Assembly: GCF_016806835.2 (NCBI RefSeq)
Contig: NZ_CP086113.1
Span: 248,001-312,000 of the forward strand
Length of the DNA: 64,000 bases
From: Skermanella rosea
GTDB lineage: Bacteria; Pseudomonadota; Alphaproteobacteria; Azospirillales; Azospirillaceae
Reading direction: 5' to 3'
Under the pieces are notes generated by a model. That model was not told the DNA's origin. It saw nothing but the letters and a program-made list of their open reading frames with translations, and did no database searches. Positions 1 to 7,656 of the stretch are shown here, piece after piece. The position numbers and the translations under genes are program-made. Position 1 is the stretch's first letter. The number at the start of each line of letters is the position of its first letter.

Positions 1-1
1 A

Positions 2-187
2 GTCGAGACGGAGCTGCTGATGGGGCTGACCGAGGAATGGCGCGCCATGAAGAAGGCGCAGCTTCCGATCGGCCGCTTCGGGCAGGTCGAGGAGATCGCC
101 CCCACCGTACTGCTGCTCGCCTCCCCGGCGGGCGCCTTCTATGCCGGCCAGACGCTGTCGCCCAACGGCGGCGACGTGATGGTCTGA
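2..187 (+). CDS. SDR-family oxidoreductase, C-terminal end only
   Basis: The window opens inside this gene; 61 codons and a TGA stop remain. The visible tail (IGRFGQVEEIAPTVLLLAS, then YAGQTLSPNGGDVMV) is the usual end of a classical short-chain dehydrogenase, with the GR-G-EEIA segment and the G-Q-x3-x-GG motif before the C-terminus. Catalytic Ser-Tyr-Lys lie outside the window, so the substrate cannot be judged. It ends 30 bp before the hydantoinase start and is probably the upstream member of the same operon. Confidence 0.8.
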   Translation, partial: VETELLMGLTEEWRAMKKAQLPIGRFGQVEEIAPTVLLLASPAGAFYAGQTLSPNGGDVMV

Positions 188-217
188 CGCGGGAACGGGA
201 CTGAAGGGAGATTCGTG

Positions 218-1651
218 ATGAGTGATTTCGATCTGATCATCCGTGGTGGCACCGTCGTGACCGCTGCGGACACGGTCAGGGCCGACGTTGGCATCCGGTC
301 CGGCCGGATCGCGGCCGTCGCCGACCGGCTGGAGGATGGTGCGGCCCGGGTCGACGCCTCCGGCCTGCTGGTGATGCCGGGCGGCATCGACAGCCACGTC
401 CACCTGGCCCAGCCGGCGTTCGGCGGCCCCGCCATGGCGGACGGGTTCGAGACCGGCACGCGCTCCGCCATCGCCGGCGGCAACACCACCGTGATCCCCT
501 TCGCGCTCCAGCCGCGCGGCGCGTCGCTACGCGCCAGCGTCGCCGACTACCACAAGGAGGCCGATGGCAGGAGCTATTGCGATTACGGTTTCCACCTGAT
601 CATCAGCGACCCGACCGCCAGCGTCCTGGGCCAGGAGCTGCCGGCCCTGGTGGACGACGGCTACACCTCGTTCAAGGTCTTCATGACTTATGATGACCTG
701 GTGCTGAACGACCGTCAGTTGCTGGAGGTGTTCGACTGCGCGCGGAGCTGCGGCGCGCTGGTCATGGTCCATTGCGAAGGCTACGACGCGATCCGCTTCA
801 TGACCGAGCGGCTGGAGCAGGCCGGCAGGAAGGCGCCCTACTACCACGCGGTCTCGCGCCCCGAGTCGGTCGAGCGCGAGGCGACGCATCGCGCCATCAG
901 CCATGCCGAACTGACCGACGTGCCGGTCATGATCGTCCATGTTTCCGGCCGCGAACCGATGGAGCAGATCCGCTGGGCGCAGCACAAGGGCCTGAAGGTC
1001 TATGGCGAGACCTGCCCCCAGTACATCGCGCTGACGGCGGACGACCTGAAGGGTCTCAACATGGACGAGACCGGCGGTAAATACGTCTGTTCCCCGCCGC
1101 CGCGCGACCACGCGAGCTGGGAGGCAATCTGGGAGGGTATCCGCACGGGCGTGTTCCAGACCTTCTCCTCCGACCATTGCCCGTTCTACTACGAGGGCGA
1201 GCAGGGCAAGCTGAATCCCAACGCGCGGACCTCGTTCCGGTGGGTGCCGAACGGCATCCCCGGCGTCGAGACGCGGCTTCCGATCCTGTACTCGAAGGGC
1301 GTGGTCGAGGGACGGATCAGCCTGAACGAGTTCGTGGCGCTCACCTCGACCAACCACGCCAGGATGTACGGGCTCTACCCGCGCAAGGGATCGATCGCGC
1401 CCGGCTTCGACGCCGACCTCGTCCTGTGGGACCCCAACCGCAAGGAAACGATCCGGCAGGAGCTGATGCACCATGGCGCCGACTACACGCCTTACGAGGG
1501 CATGGCGGTCACCGGCTGGCCGGTCGCCACGTATCTCCGCGGCATGCTGGTCGCGGAGGAGGGCCGGATCGTCGGCGAACCGGGCGACGGCGGGTTCCTG
1601 AAACGAGGGTTGTCGCCCTATGCGGTGCCTGCGCATGGCCGTGAAATCTGA
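218..1651 (+). CDS. hydA: Dihydropyrimidinase / D-hydantoinase-type amidohydrolase
   Basis: A 477-residue cyclic amidohydrolase, about the usual length for dihydropyrimidinase or D-hydantoinase, which open hydantoin or dihydropyrimidine rings to N-carbamoyl amino acids in the cytoplasm. Binuclear metal ligands are visible: HVH at residues 60-62 (GGIDSHVHLAQ), the presumed carboxylated Lys in YTSFKVFMTY, His in MVHCEGYD, His in MIVHVSGREP, and Asp in FSSDHCPF. ATG at 218 is preferred over the in-frame GTG at 215 because GAAGGGAG ends about 7 nt upstream of the ATG. It is followed after 9 bp by an SDR and then an asparaginase, so the operon probably processes cyclic amides. The exact substrate is unknown; allantoinase is less likely from the motif context. 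Confidence 0.85.
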   Translation: MSDFDLIIRGGTVVTAADTVRADVGIRSGRIAAVADRLEDGAARVDASGLLVMPGGIDSHVHLAQPAFGGPAMADGFETGTRSAIAGGNTTVIPFALQPRGASLRASVADYHKEADGRSYCDYGFHLIISDPTASVLGQELPALVDDGYTSFKVFMTYDDLVLNDRQLLEVFDCARSCGALVMVHCEGYDAIRFMTERLEQAGRKAPYYHAVSRPESVEREATHRAISHAELTDVPVMIVHVSGREPMEQIRWAQHKGLKVYGETCPQYIALTADDLKGLNMDETGGKYVCSPPPRDHASWEAIWEGIRTGVFQTFSSDHCPFYYEGEQGKLNPNARTSFRWVPNGIPGVETRLPILYSKGVVEGRISLNEFVALTSTNHARMYGLYPRKGSIAPGFDADLVLWDPNRKETIRQELMHHGADYTPYEGMAVTGWPVATYLRGMLVAEEGRIVGEPGDGGFLKRGLSPYAVPAHGREI

Positions 1652-1660
1652 GGTGACATC

Positions 1661-2413
1661 ATGCCGACTGTACTGATAACGGGCGCCGGCATCGGGATAG
1701 GCCGCGCCACGGCGACAGCCTTCGGAGCCGCCGGCTATCATGTCGTCCTGACCGACGTGCTCGACGCCATGGGGGCGGAGGCCGCGGCCGGGATCGTCGC
1801 CTCCGGCGGGCGGGCGGAGTTCCACCGGCTGGACGTGCGCGATACCGCCGGGGCGGAAGCGATCGTCGCCTCGGTCATTGCCGCCCATGGCGGCATCGAC
1901 GTGGTGGTCGCCAATGCCGGCATCGCGCACAAGGTCCCGCTGGCGGACCTGACCGACGAGAAGTGGAACCACACGCTCGACATCGACCTGGGCGGGGTCA
2001 TGAGGATCGTGCGCGCGGCGGCTCCCGGCATGCGCGAGCGGCGCAGCGGCAGCGTGATTGCAATGTCCTCGATCATGGGCGTCGCCTACGGCTGGAACGA
2101 GCACGTCCACTATTCCGCCGCGAAGTCGGGCGTGGTCGGGCTGGTCCGCGGCCTCGCGGTCGAATTGGCACGCGACGGCGTCCGGGTCAACGGCATCGCA
2201 CCCGGATACATCCGCACCGCCCAGGCTCTGTCGGAGGTCCACTCGCTCGGTCCAGCCGGGCTGGAGGCCGCGGCCGACTACATCCCGATGGGCCGCGTCG
2301 GCGAGCCTGAAGAAATTGCCGATGTCGCGTTGTTCCTTGCATCGCCCGCCGCCCGTTACATCACGGGACAGGTCATCGTCGTGGACGGCGGCCTGCTCGT
2401 CGGACGGTATTGA
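1661..2413 (+). CDS. SDR-family NAD(P)-dependent oxidoreductase
   Basis: A 250-residue classical short-chain dehydrogenase. It shows the nucleotide-binding TGAGIGIG near the N-terminus, NAG around residue 87, and the catalytic Ser (AMSSIMG) and Tyr-x3-Lys (HYSAAKSG). The C-terminal ITGQVIVVDGGLL is typical. The start at 1661 has GAGGTGA immediately upstream and follows the hydantoinase stop by 9 bp, so the two are very likely co-transcribed. It may oxidise or reduce a hydroxy/keto group on the compound handled by the neighbouring amidohydrolases; the substrate is not deducible from sequence. Confidence 0.85.
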   Translation: MPTVLITGAGIGIGRATATAFGAAGYHVVLTDVLDAMGAEAAAGIVASGGRAEFHRLDVRDTAGAEAIVASVIAAHGGIDVVVANAGIAHKVPLADLTDEKWNHTLDIDLGGVMRIVRAAAPGMRERRSGSVIAMSSIMGVAYGWNEHVHYSAAKSGVVGLVRGLAVELARDGVRVNGIAPGYIRTAQALSEVHSLGPAGLEAAADYIPMGRVGEPEEIADVALFLASPAARYITGQVIVVDGGLLVGRY

Positions 2414-2433
2414 GGAAAGGGAAGAGAGACCCG

Positions 2434-3414
2434 GTGACACATGTCGTCGTTCTCAGCACCGGCGGAACGATCGCCTCGCGCTACAGCGCGGAGCACGCGT
2501 CCGTCGTCAGCAACGTCGCGGGCGGTGAGCTGATCGCCTCGCTCGGACCGCTCGCCCCCGATGTCGAGGTGAAGACGGAGGAGTTCGCCAATGTCGGCAG
2601 CTACCGCATAGACCTGCCCATGGCCTTCCGGCTGGGGCGGCGGATCGACGCGATCCTGGCGGAGCCGGAGGTCGCCGGCGTGGTCGTCACGCACGGTACC
2701 GACACGATGGAGGAAAGCGCCTGGCTCGCCGACCTGGCCGTTAGGTCGGACAAGCCGGCCGTCTTCACCGGCGCGCAACTCCATGCCGACGAGCCGGATT
2801 CGGACGGCCCGCGCAATCTCGCCGATGCCATCCGCGTCGCCGCGTGCGACGAGGCCCGCGGGCTGGGCGCGCTGATCGTCTTCGGGCAGGAGATCCACGC
2901 GGCCCGGGACGCGACCAAGACCCACGCGTCGCGGCTCGGCACCTTCGCGTCGGCGGAGCACGGCAAGCTGGGCGAGGTCGATGCCGGCCGCGTCCGATTG
3001 CACCGCCGCACCATCCGGCACGATCCGATCGCCGCCGACGGGATCGAGGCCCGCGTGGACCTGATCAAGCTGGTCATGGGGTCCGACGCGGCGTTCATCC
3101 GGGCGGCGGTCGCGAACGGCGCCCGCGGCCTGGTCCTGGAAGCCTTCGGACGCGGCAACGCGACGCCGGAGGTGACGGAAGCCGCGGTCGAGGCGATCGG
3201 CCGGGGCATCCCCGTCGCCGTCACCTCACGCTCTCCGCAGGGGCGGGTCGAGCCGATCTACGGCGCCGGCGGCGGCTCCGACCTCGCGGCGGCCGGCGCG
3301 ATCTTCTGCGGCGACCTCAGCGGCATCAAGGCGCGGATTCTGTTGGCGCTGCTGTTGGGAGCGGGGAAGGACCCGCAGGAGATCCGGCGGCAGATGCGGC
3401 TTCGCGGGCACTGA
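2434..3414 (+). CDS. Asparaginase-family amidohydrolase (L-asparaginase type)
   Basis: A 326-residue member of the bacterial asparaginase/glutaminase family, which hydrolyses L-asparagine-like amides to the acid and ammonia. Both threonine active-site motifs are present: VVVLSTGGTIAS at the N-terminus and VVTHGTDTMEE near residue 83. Start GTG at 2434 is chosen because the purine-rich AGGAAAGGGAAGAGAG sits just before it; an in-frame TTG at 2410 is possible. No signal peptide is seen, so it is cytoplasmic. Its position between a hydantoinase-like and an imidase-like gene suggests it acts on a ring-opened amide (for example an asparagine- or glutamine-like half-amide) rather than serving general asparagine use; that role is inferred. 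Confidence 0.85.
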   Translation: MTHVVVLSTGGTIASRYSAEHASVVSNVAGGELIASLGPLAPDVEVKTEEFANVGSYRIDLPMAFRLGRRIDAILAEPEVAGVVVTHGTDTMEESAWLADLAVRSDKPAVFTGAQLHADEPDSDGPRNLADAIRVAACDEARGLGALIVFGQEIHAARDATKTHASRLGTFASAEHGKLGEVDAGRVRLHRRTIRHDPIAADGIEARVDLIKLVMGSDAAFIRAAVANGARGLVLEAFGRGNATPEVTEAAVEAIGRGIPVAVTSRSPQGRVEPIYGAGGGSDLAAAGAIFCGDLSGIKARILLALLLGAGKDPQEIRRQMRLRGH

Positions 3415-3468
3415 AGCCGCCGTCGGTATTCTCGAAACAGACATCAAATTGCAGGGAAGAACAGACAG

Positions 3469-4368
3469 ATGGCCAAAGAAATCCTGGTTTCCTACGGGAT
3501 CGACGTGGACGCCGTCGCGGGCTGGCTCGGCTCCTACGGCGGCGAGGACAGCCCGTGCGACATCTCGCGCGGCGTCTTCGCGGGGCGCGTCGGCAGCATG
3601 CGGCTGCTGCGCATGTTCGAGCAATGGGGCATCCAGACCACCTGGTTCATGCCCGGCCACTCGATCGAGACCTTCCGCGAGCAGATGAAGGCCGTCGCCG
3701 ACGCGGGGCACGAGGTCGGCATGCACGGCTACAGCCACGAGAACCCGATCGCCATGACCCCCGTTCAGGAGGAGGCGGTCTTCGACAAGTGCGTGGACCT
3801 GATCGCCGAGCTGTCGGGCAAGCCGCCGCGCGGCTACGTGGCGCCGTGGTGGGAGTTCGGCTCCAAGACGAACGAGCTGCTGCTGAAGAAGGGGATCAAG
3901 TACGACCATTCCCTGATGCACAACGATCATCACCCTTACTACGTGACGGTCGGCGACCAGTGGACGAAGATCGACTATTCGCAGCATCCGTCGGCCTGGA
4001 TGAAGCCCTACGTCTCCGGCGAGGAGACTGACCTGATCGAGATCCCGGCGTCCTGGTACCTTGATGACCTGCCGCCGATGATGTTCATCAAGGCGGCGCC
4101 GAACAGCCACGGCTTCGTCAACCCGCGCGACATCGAGCAGACGTGGCGCGACCAGTTCGACTGGGTGTACGAGAACTACGACTATGCCGTGTTCCCGCTG
4201 ACGATCCATCCCGACGTCTCGGGCAAGCCGCATGTCCTTCAGATGCACCAGCGGCTGTTCGACCACCTGAAGGGCCACGACGGGGTGAAGTTCGTGACCA
4301 TGGAGACGATCGCCGAGGACTTCGCCCGCCGGTTTCCCAAGTCCGGCACGGCGCGGCCCCACTCATGA
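3469..4368 (+). CDS. NodB-fold polysaccharide deacetylase-family hydrolase, possible cyclic imidase
   Basis: A 299-residue cytoplasmic protein of the NodB/polysaccharide deacetylase superfamily. Visible landmarks are the N-terminal SYGIDVDA (metal or base aspartate position), [26 protein letters not shown] with two histidines spaced as metal ligands, [10 protein letters not shown], and a C-terminal [11 protein letters not shown] histidine. This architecture without signal peptide matches the subgroup holding PgdA-like amidases and cyclic imide hydrolases (the Pseudomonas putida imidase is the known example I have in mind). Given the adjacent hydantoinase and asparaginase, a cyclic imide or ureide hydrolase is more likely than a peptidoglycan deacetylase. 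A CobW gene downstream may supply its zinc. Confidence 0.72.
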   Translation: MAKEILVSYGIDVDAVAGWLGSYGGEDSPCDISRGVFAGRVGSMRLLRMFEQWGIQTTWFMPGHSIETFREQMKAVADAGHEVGMHGYSHENPIAMTPVQEEAVFDKCVDLIAELSGKPPRGYVAPWWEFGSKTNELLLKKGIKYDHSLMHNDHHPYYVTVGDQWTKIDYSQHPSAWMKPYVSGEETDLIEIPASWYLDDLPPMMFIKAAPNSHGFVNPRDIEQTWRDQFDWVYENYDYAVFPLTIHPDVSGKPHVLQMHQRLFDHLKGHDGVKFVTMETIAEDFARRFPKSGTARPHS

Positions 4369-4398
4369 CGGCAAGCGGATATGGGAGGCGATGAAGCC

Positions 4399-4719
4399 AT
4401 GTGCGGGTTGTGCGGAACGTTCGGGGCTGCCGATCACTGGACCGACGGCCTGGGGGAAGGTGCGGCGCTTTCCCCATCGGCCGAGCGGAGGCGGCGCGCT
4501 GCCGTCGCCAACGAGGTGCTTGCCCTCTACGGGCTCAAGCTGACGGAGTGGGCGAACCGTTTCACCCTGACCGGCCGGACCGGGAAGTCCGCCGTGGTCG
4601 ACCAGTTCGGCGCCGTCTGGGCCGAGGCCGAGCGGCTCACCGGACGGACCTGCGACCCGCTTGACCCGGCGGTGATCGAGGCGATGGAGGCGCGGCAATA
4701 TGCCGGCCGCCGTGGCTGA
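4399..4719 (+). CDS. Small hypothetical protein with N-terminal CGLCG motif, CobW-linked
   Basis: A 106-residue protein of unknown function beginning MCGLCGTFG, followed by a hydrophilic, mostly helical sequence ([20 protein letters not shown]). ATG at 4399 is preferred to 4381 because GGGAGG at 4384-4389 lies upstream of it as a ribosome-binding site. The Cys-x2-Cys at residues 2-5 could bind metal. It overlaps the CobW start by 20 bp, so the two are translationally coupled. The pairing suggests it is a metal-handling or client protein of the GTPase; I recognise no named family. Confidence 0.65.
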   Translation: MCGLCGTFGAADHWTDGLGEGAALSPSAERRRRAAVANEVLALYGLKLTEWANRFTLTGRTGKSAVVDQFGAVWAEAERLTGRTCDPLDPAVIEAMEARQYAGRRG

Positions 4720-5797
4720 CGCCTTGGCCGCCAGCGCGCTGCCGCCGGTGACGGTCAACATCCTCACCGGCTTTCTCGGCTCCGGCAAGACTTCGCTGTT
4801 GAAGCGCCTGCTCGCCCGTCCGGAACTGAGGGATTCGGCGGTCCTGATCAACGAGTTCGGCGAGGTCGGGATCGACCATTTCCTGGTCGAGGAGATCGAC
4901 GACGACGTGGTCCTCCTGAAGAGCGGCTGCATCTGCTGCACGATCCGAGGCGACCTGAAGGAAGCTCTCCTGGACCTGGACCGGCGGCGTGCCGCCGGGC
5001 GGGTGCCCGCCTTCGGCCGGCTGATCCTGGAGACGACCGGGCTGGCCGACCCGGCGCCGATCGTCGCGACCCTGGTGGCCGACCCGGCGTTGCGCCACCA
5101 CTTCCGGATCGGCAACATCGTGACGGTGGTGGATGCCGTCAACGGCGAGCGGAACCTGGACGCACACCCGGAATCCGTCCGCCAGGCCGCCGCTGCCGAC
5201 CGGCTCATCCTGTCCAAGATCGATCTGGCGGACGCCTGGACAGTCGATCTGGTCGAACGCCGCCTGGCCGCGCTGAACCCGACGGCGGACAGGGTCCGGC
5301 TCGACGAATCCCGGACGCCGGACGTGTCGCTGATCCTTGACGACATCCACGATGCCGAAGCCCGCCGGGGCGAAGTCGCGCGCTGGCTGGCCTCGGAGCC
5401 CGGTGAAGACCATCACCGGCACGGCCATCCTGACGTGAACCGCCACGGCGGCGTCCGGGCCTTCCTGCTGACGGCGGAGAAGCCGCTCGACTGGGCCCGC
5501 TTCGGGCTCTGGCTGTCGATGCTGCTCAACCGCCACGGAACGGAAGTGCTTCGCCTCAAGGGGCTGCTGTGGATCCGGGGAGTGGACACTCCCGTCGTCG
5601 TCCAGGGAGTGCAACATCTCATCCACAAGCCGGTTCACCTCGACGCCTGGCCCGACGGCATTCCGGCCACGCGGATCGTCGTCATTGCGCAGGGCTTGGA
5701 CCCTGCAACCGTGCAGAGATCCTTCACCGCCTTCACTGATCCGCAGGCCAGGGCCGGTAGACCGGGCGAGACGCTCGAACGACACGTGGGTGGTTGA
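4700..5797 (+). CDS. CobW/COG0523-family GTPase, metal chaperone
   Basis: A 365-residue CobW-type GTP-binding metallochaperone. It shows Walker [10 protein letters not shown] (about residues 24-32), the metal-binding CICC motif in [13 protein letters not shown], Walker [11 protein letters not shown], the SKID guanine-specificity motif, a histidine stretch ([14 protein letters not shown]) and the CobW C-terminal domain with the GLLWIRG signature. COG0523 proteins deliver zinc or cobalt to partner metalloenzymes. As the last gene of the amidohydrolase operon it probably metallates the hydantoinase or the NodB-fold hydrolase. The final residues (ERHVGG) coincide with the start of an IS3 remnant, so the native C-terminus may have been trimmed or replaced by a few residues. 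Confidence 0.85.
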   Translation: MPAAVADALAASALPPVTVNILTGFLGSGKTSLLKRLLARPELRDSAVLINEFGEVGIDHFLVEEIDDDVVLLKSGCICCTIRGDLKEALLDLDRRRAAGRVPAFGRLILETTGLADPAPIVATLVADPALRHHFRIGNIVTVVDAVNGERNLDAHPESVRQAAAADRLILSKIDLADAWTVDLVERRLAALNPTADRVRLDESRTPDVSLILDDIHDAEARRGEVARWLASEPGEDHHRHGHPDVNRHGGVRAFLLTAEKPLDWARFGLWLSMLLNRHGTEVLRLKGLLWIRGVDTPVVVQGVQHLIHKPVHLDAWPDGIPATRIVVIAQGLDPATVQRSFTAFTDPQARAGRPGETLERHVGG

Positions 5798-5955
5798 TTA
5801 CGCGCTTGCGGCGACGCAGCATGCGCTCCAAGACCTTCGGCCACCCAAGAGCCGCGGCCTGATCCACCTCTCCGACCAGGAGTCGCAGCATGTTGCCATT
5901 CGGGATGGCGGCATGACTCAACCAGTTCGGCCTCCGGGAATCCCGGCGCGGTTCA
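5786..5955 (+). pseudogene. IS3-family transposase (OrfB) fragment plus terminal inverted repeat
   Basis: The reading frame [19 protein letters not shown] followed by GLIHLSDQESQHVAIRD is recognisable as a decayed DDE-core segment of an IS3 OrfB (normal form ending HHSDRGSQYVAIRY). Immediately after it, 5918-5955 carries the IS3-type end: its reverse complement starts TGAACCGCGCCGGGATTCC. The same end recurs at 24592-24629 and 58805. The fragment abuts the CobW stop, so the IS end defines the 3' border of the operon. Confidence 0.6.
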
Positions 5956-6099
5956 ACTTCGACATGTCTGTTGCTCCCTCTCAATGCAACTGAGACATCA
6001 AGGGGGAACCCCAATTATGCCGAGCGCAAGCGCAGCCCGGACTGGCCAGGACGCCGTGGAATCACGTAAACTGCACAGCTGACCGCCGCGGACTGCGCA

Positions 6100-6333
6100 T
6101 AATCAGACGCGCCACATAATTGCGGAAGACCACGGACGAGCGGATTTCCTGCTCGCTGGCGTTGTTGGTCGGCGGCACGCGGCGGTCGGCGAGGAAGACG
6201 AAGAACTTGCCGCGCCAAGCCTTGACCAGGCGCTGCAGCTCGCGTCCGGCCGGATGGGCGGCGGGGACGCCGACCAGGGCATCGAGGCCCCGCTCGGCCT
6301 TGGCGGCGTAGGCGGCCAGCGTGCTGTCCTTCA
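6100..6333 (-). pseudogene. IS66-family transposase C-terminal fragment
   Basis: Read on the minus strand, one frame gives LKDSTLAAYAAKAERGLDAL, then FVFLADRRVPPTNNASEQEI and SVVFRN. The P-TNN-SE-x-IR-x-V-FRK block is typical of the IS66 DDE transposase near its C-terminus. Both ends are missing: the upstream side is cut by an IS5 insertion at 6334 (preceded by TCA, the trinucleotide flanking other IS5 copies here) and the frame dissolves below about 6100. Non-functional relic. Confidence 0.55.
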
Positions 6334-6617
6334 GAACCTGTTCGCAGACTGGGTGTGCCGCCCTGTGCTAACCGGTATGCTACTTTGAGATGAAAGAGGG
6401 CTGACACGCGGGAGGTTGACGGGCTATGCCGGGAGTCGTCGTCAACAGTCATCGAGCAAGCAGTATATGGGTACCGCCGTCAGAACCGCCAAGACTGGTC
6501 CGGCCTCCTGGGACGCCTTTGCCGACGTTGACGTCTTCGTAGATGAGGTTATGACGGAACTCGCAGCGCTGGAAGCGGACGGCACGAAGCCGACACGCTC
6601 TGGGCCGAAGCCGGCGC
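6334..6617 (+). mobile_element. Truncated IS5-family element (5' end)
   Basis: The left end GAACCTGTTCGCAGACTGGG and the following 280 bp match the left part of the two complete IS5 copies at 20561 and 24630 with scattered substitutions. A transposase start at 6467 gives MGTAVRTAKTGPAS and 49 further residues equivalent to the intact N-terminus, stopping where homology ends at about 6617. The break coincides with the end of an IS630 fragment (TA at 6618-6619, then GAGC), so IS630 insertion or a later deletion removed the rest. It is an older, more diverged copy than the other two. Confidence 0.75.
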
Positions 6618-6619
6618 TA

Positions 6620-7261
6620 GAGCTTTGAGCCTTTAATCTGACGCATATCCGGCGTGTCTGAGATAGTTCCAGCACTCGCTTGGAGTGTATAGATCGCAGA
6701 TCGATCCGACGGCTTTCCAGAGTTCCTCGATGGTGCGGGCGCCGATGCGTCGCAGATGGGCCTTGAGCTTGGCGAAGGCCATCTCGATCGGATTGAGGTC
6801 GGGGCTGCAGGGCGGCAGGAAGAGAAACCAGGCGCCGCGTTGCTTGAGGATGGCTTTGGCCTTTTCGCTTTTGTGGCTGGACAGGTTGTCGAGGATGACC
6901 ACATCGCCCGGCCGCAGGGTCGGGGCGAGCTGGGTTTCCACATAGGTCTCGAAGAGCGTGCGGTTCATCGCTCCGGTGATCATCCAGGGGGCGGTCAGGC
7001 CGTCGCAGCGCAAGGCGGCGATGAAGGTCTGGGTGCCCCAGTGGCCGAATGGCGCCCGGCCTTTGAGGCGTTGCCCGCAAGGTGCCCGGCCCCGCAGCCG
7101 GGTCATCTTCGTGGTGGTGGCGGTCTCGTCGATGAACACCAGCCGCTCCGGCTCCTCGCGCATCCGGAGCTGACGATTGTCCCGCCAGATCCGGCGGTCC
7201 CGCGCCACGTCACGGCGACCGGCCTCGCTTGCGGGCAGTGTTTTTGTGACGGTGAAGCGTC
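6620..7261 (-). pseudogene. IS630-family transposase, C-terminal two-thirds (split gene)
   Basis: On the minus strand this encodes the DDE half of an IS630 transposase: RLVFIDETATTTKMTRLRGR (first Asp), GDVVILDNLSSHKS (second Asp) and LPPCSPDLNPIEMAFAKLK (catalytic Glu), stop at 6633-6635. The IS end beginning GAGC lies at 6620 beside a TA dinucleotide, the IS630 target. The N-terminal helix-turn-helix half is absent: the frame continues up to 7261 (TLPASEAGRRDVARD) and stops at unrelated sequence. The missing half is at 20242-20560, and the two join exactly in frame (see findings). Confidence 0.75.
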
Positions 7262-7384
7262 TCCATGCACGCTGCCACCTACAACACCTTCAACGTCCAG
7301 CGCCATCCGATCTCGCGCCGGACCCTGTGCACCTTCTGGGCGCAGGCCATGGCCGAGCGGAATACTGCGACCGCAGCTGCGTGA
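7262..7384 (+). pseudogene. IS6-like transposase C-terminal remnant
   Basis: The frame MHAATYNTFNVQRHPISRR then FWAQAMAERNTATAAA and TGA at 7382-7384 resembles the conserved tail of IS6-group transposases (F-N-x-Q-RH-x-S-R-x-TLR-x-FRA). Only about 40 residues survive and no upstream catalytic core is seen. It begins exactly where the IS630 fragment is broken, so it may mark the rearrangement point. The family assignment is from memory of the tail motif and is tentative. The following bases to 7656 contain no recognisable gene and include an AT-rich stretch around 7505-7560. Confidence 0.4.
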
Positions 7385-7656
7385 GGAGCGCCTGAGATTC
7401 AGAGTCCTTGTGCACCGGCCAAGATCCTGTGACTGTGCCTGCAGGATGCCAAGGGCGGTTGTATCGGCGCTCGCTGCCGTTCTTCCCGAAATCCCAAGGG
7501 TTCATCCTTGAATATATACAATTGAAGTAATTTAATCGAAAAATAATAACTCGACCGTTTCATTTCAGTCCTGTGGCCTGCGTCCTGTCGCGCATCAGGA
7601 GCGCGGTGCTGACCGGATCGGGCGGTGGTGACATTGGGCGGGGAGCGGCGGCCGGC

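Noticed and set aside
527-2440. Long minus-strand ORF opposite the hydantoinase and SDR
   Set aside because: Its translation is Arg/Asp/His-rich with no family motif and mirrors the real plus-strand genes; an antisense artefact of high GC.
3469-4368. Peptidoglycan or chitin deacetylase
   Set aside because: There is no signal peptide or cell-wall context; it lies in an operon of cytoplasmic amide hydrolases, so an imidase-like role is preferred.
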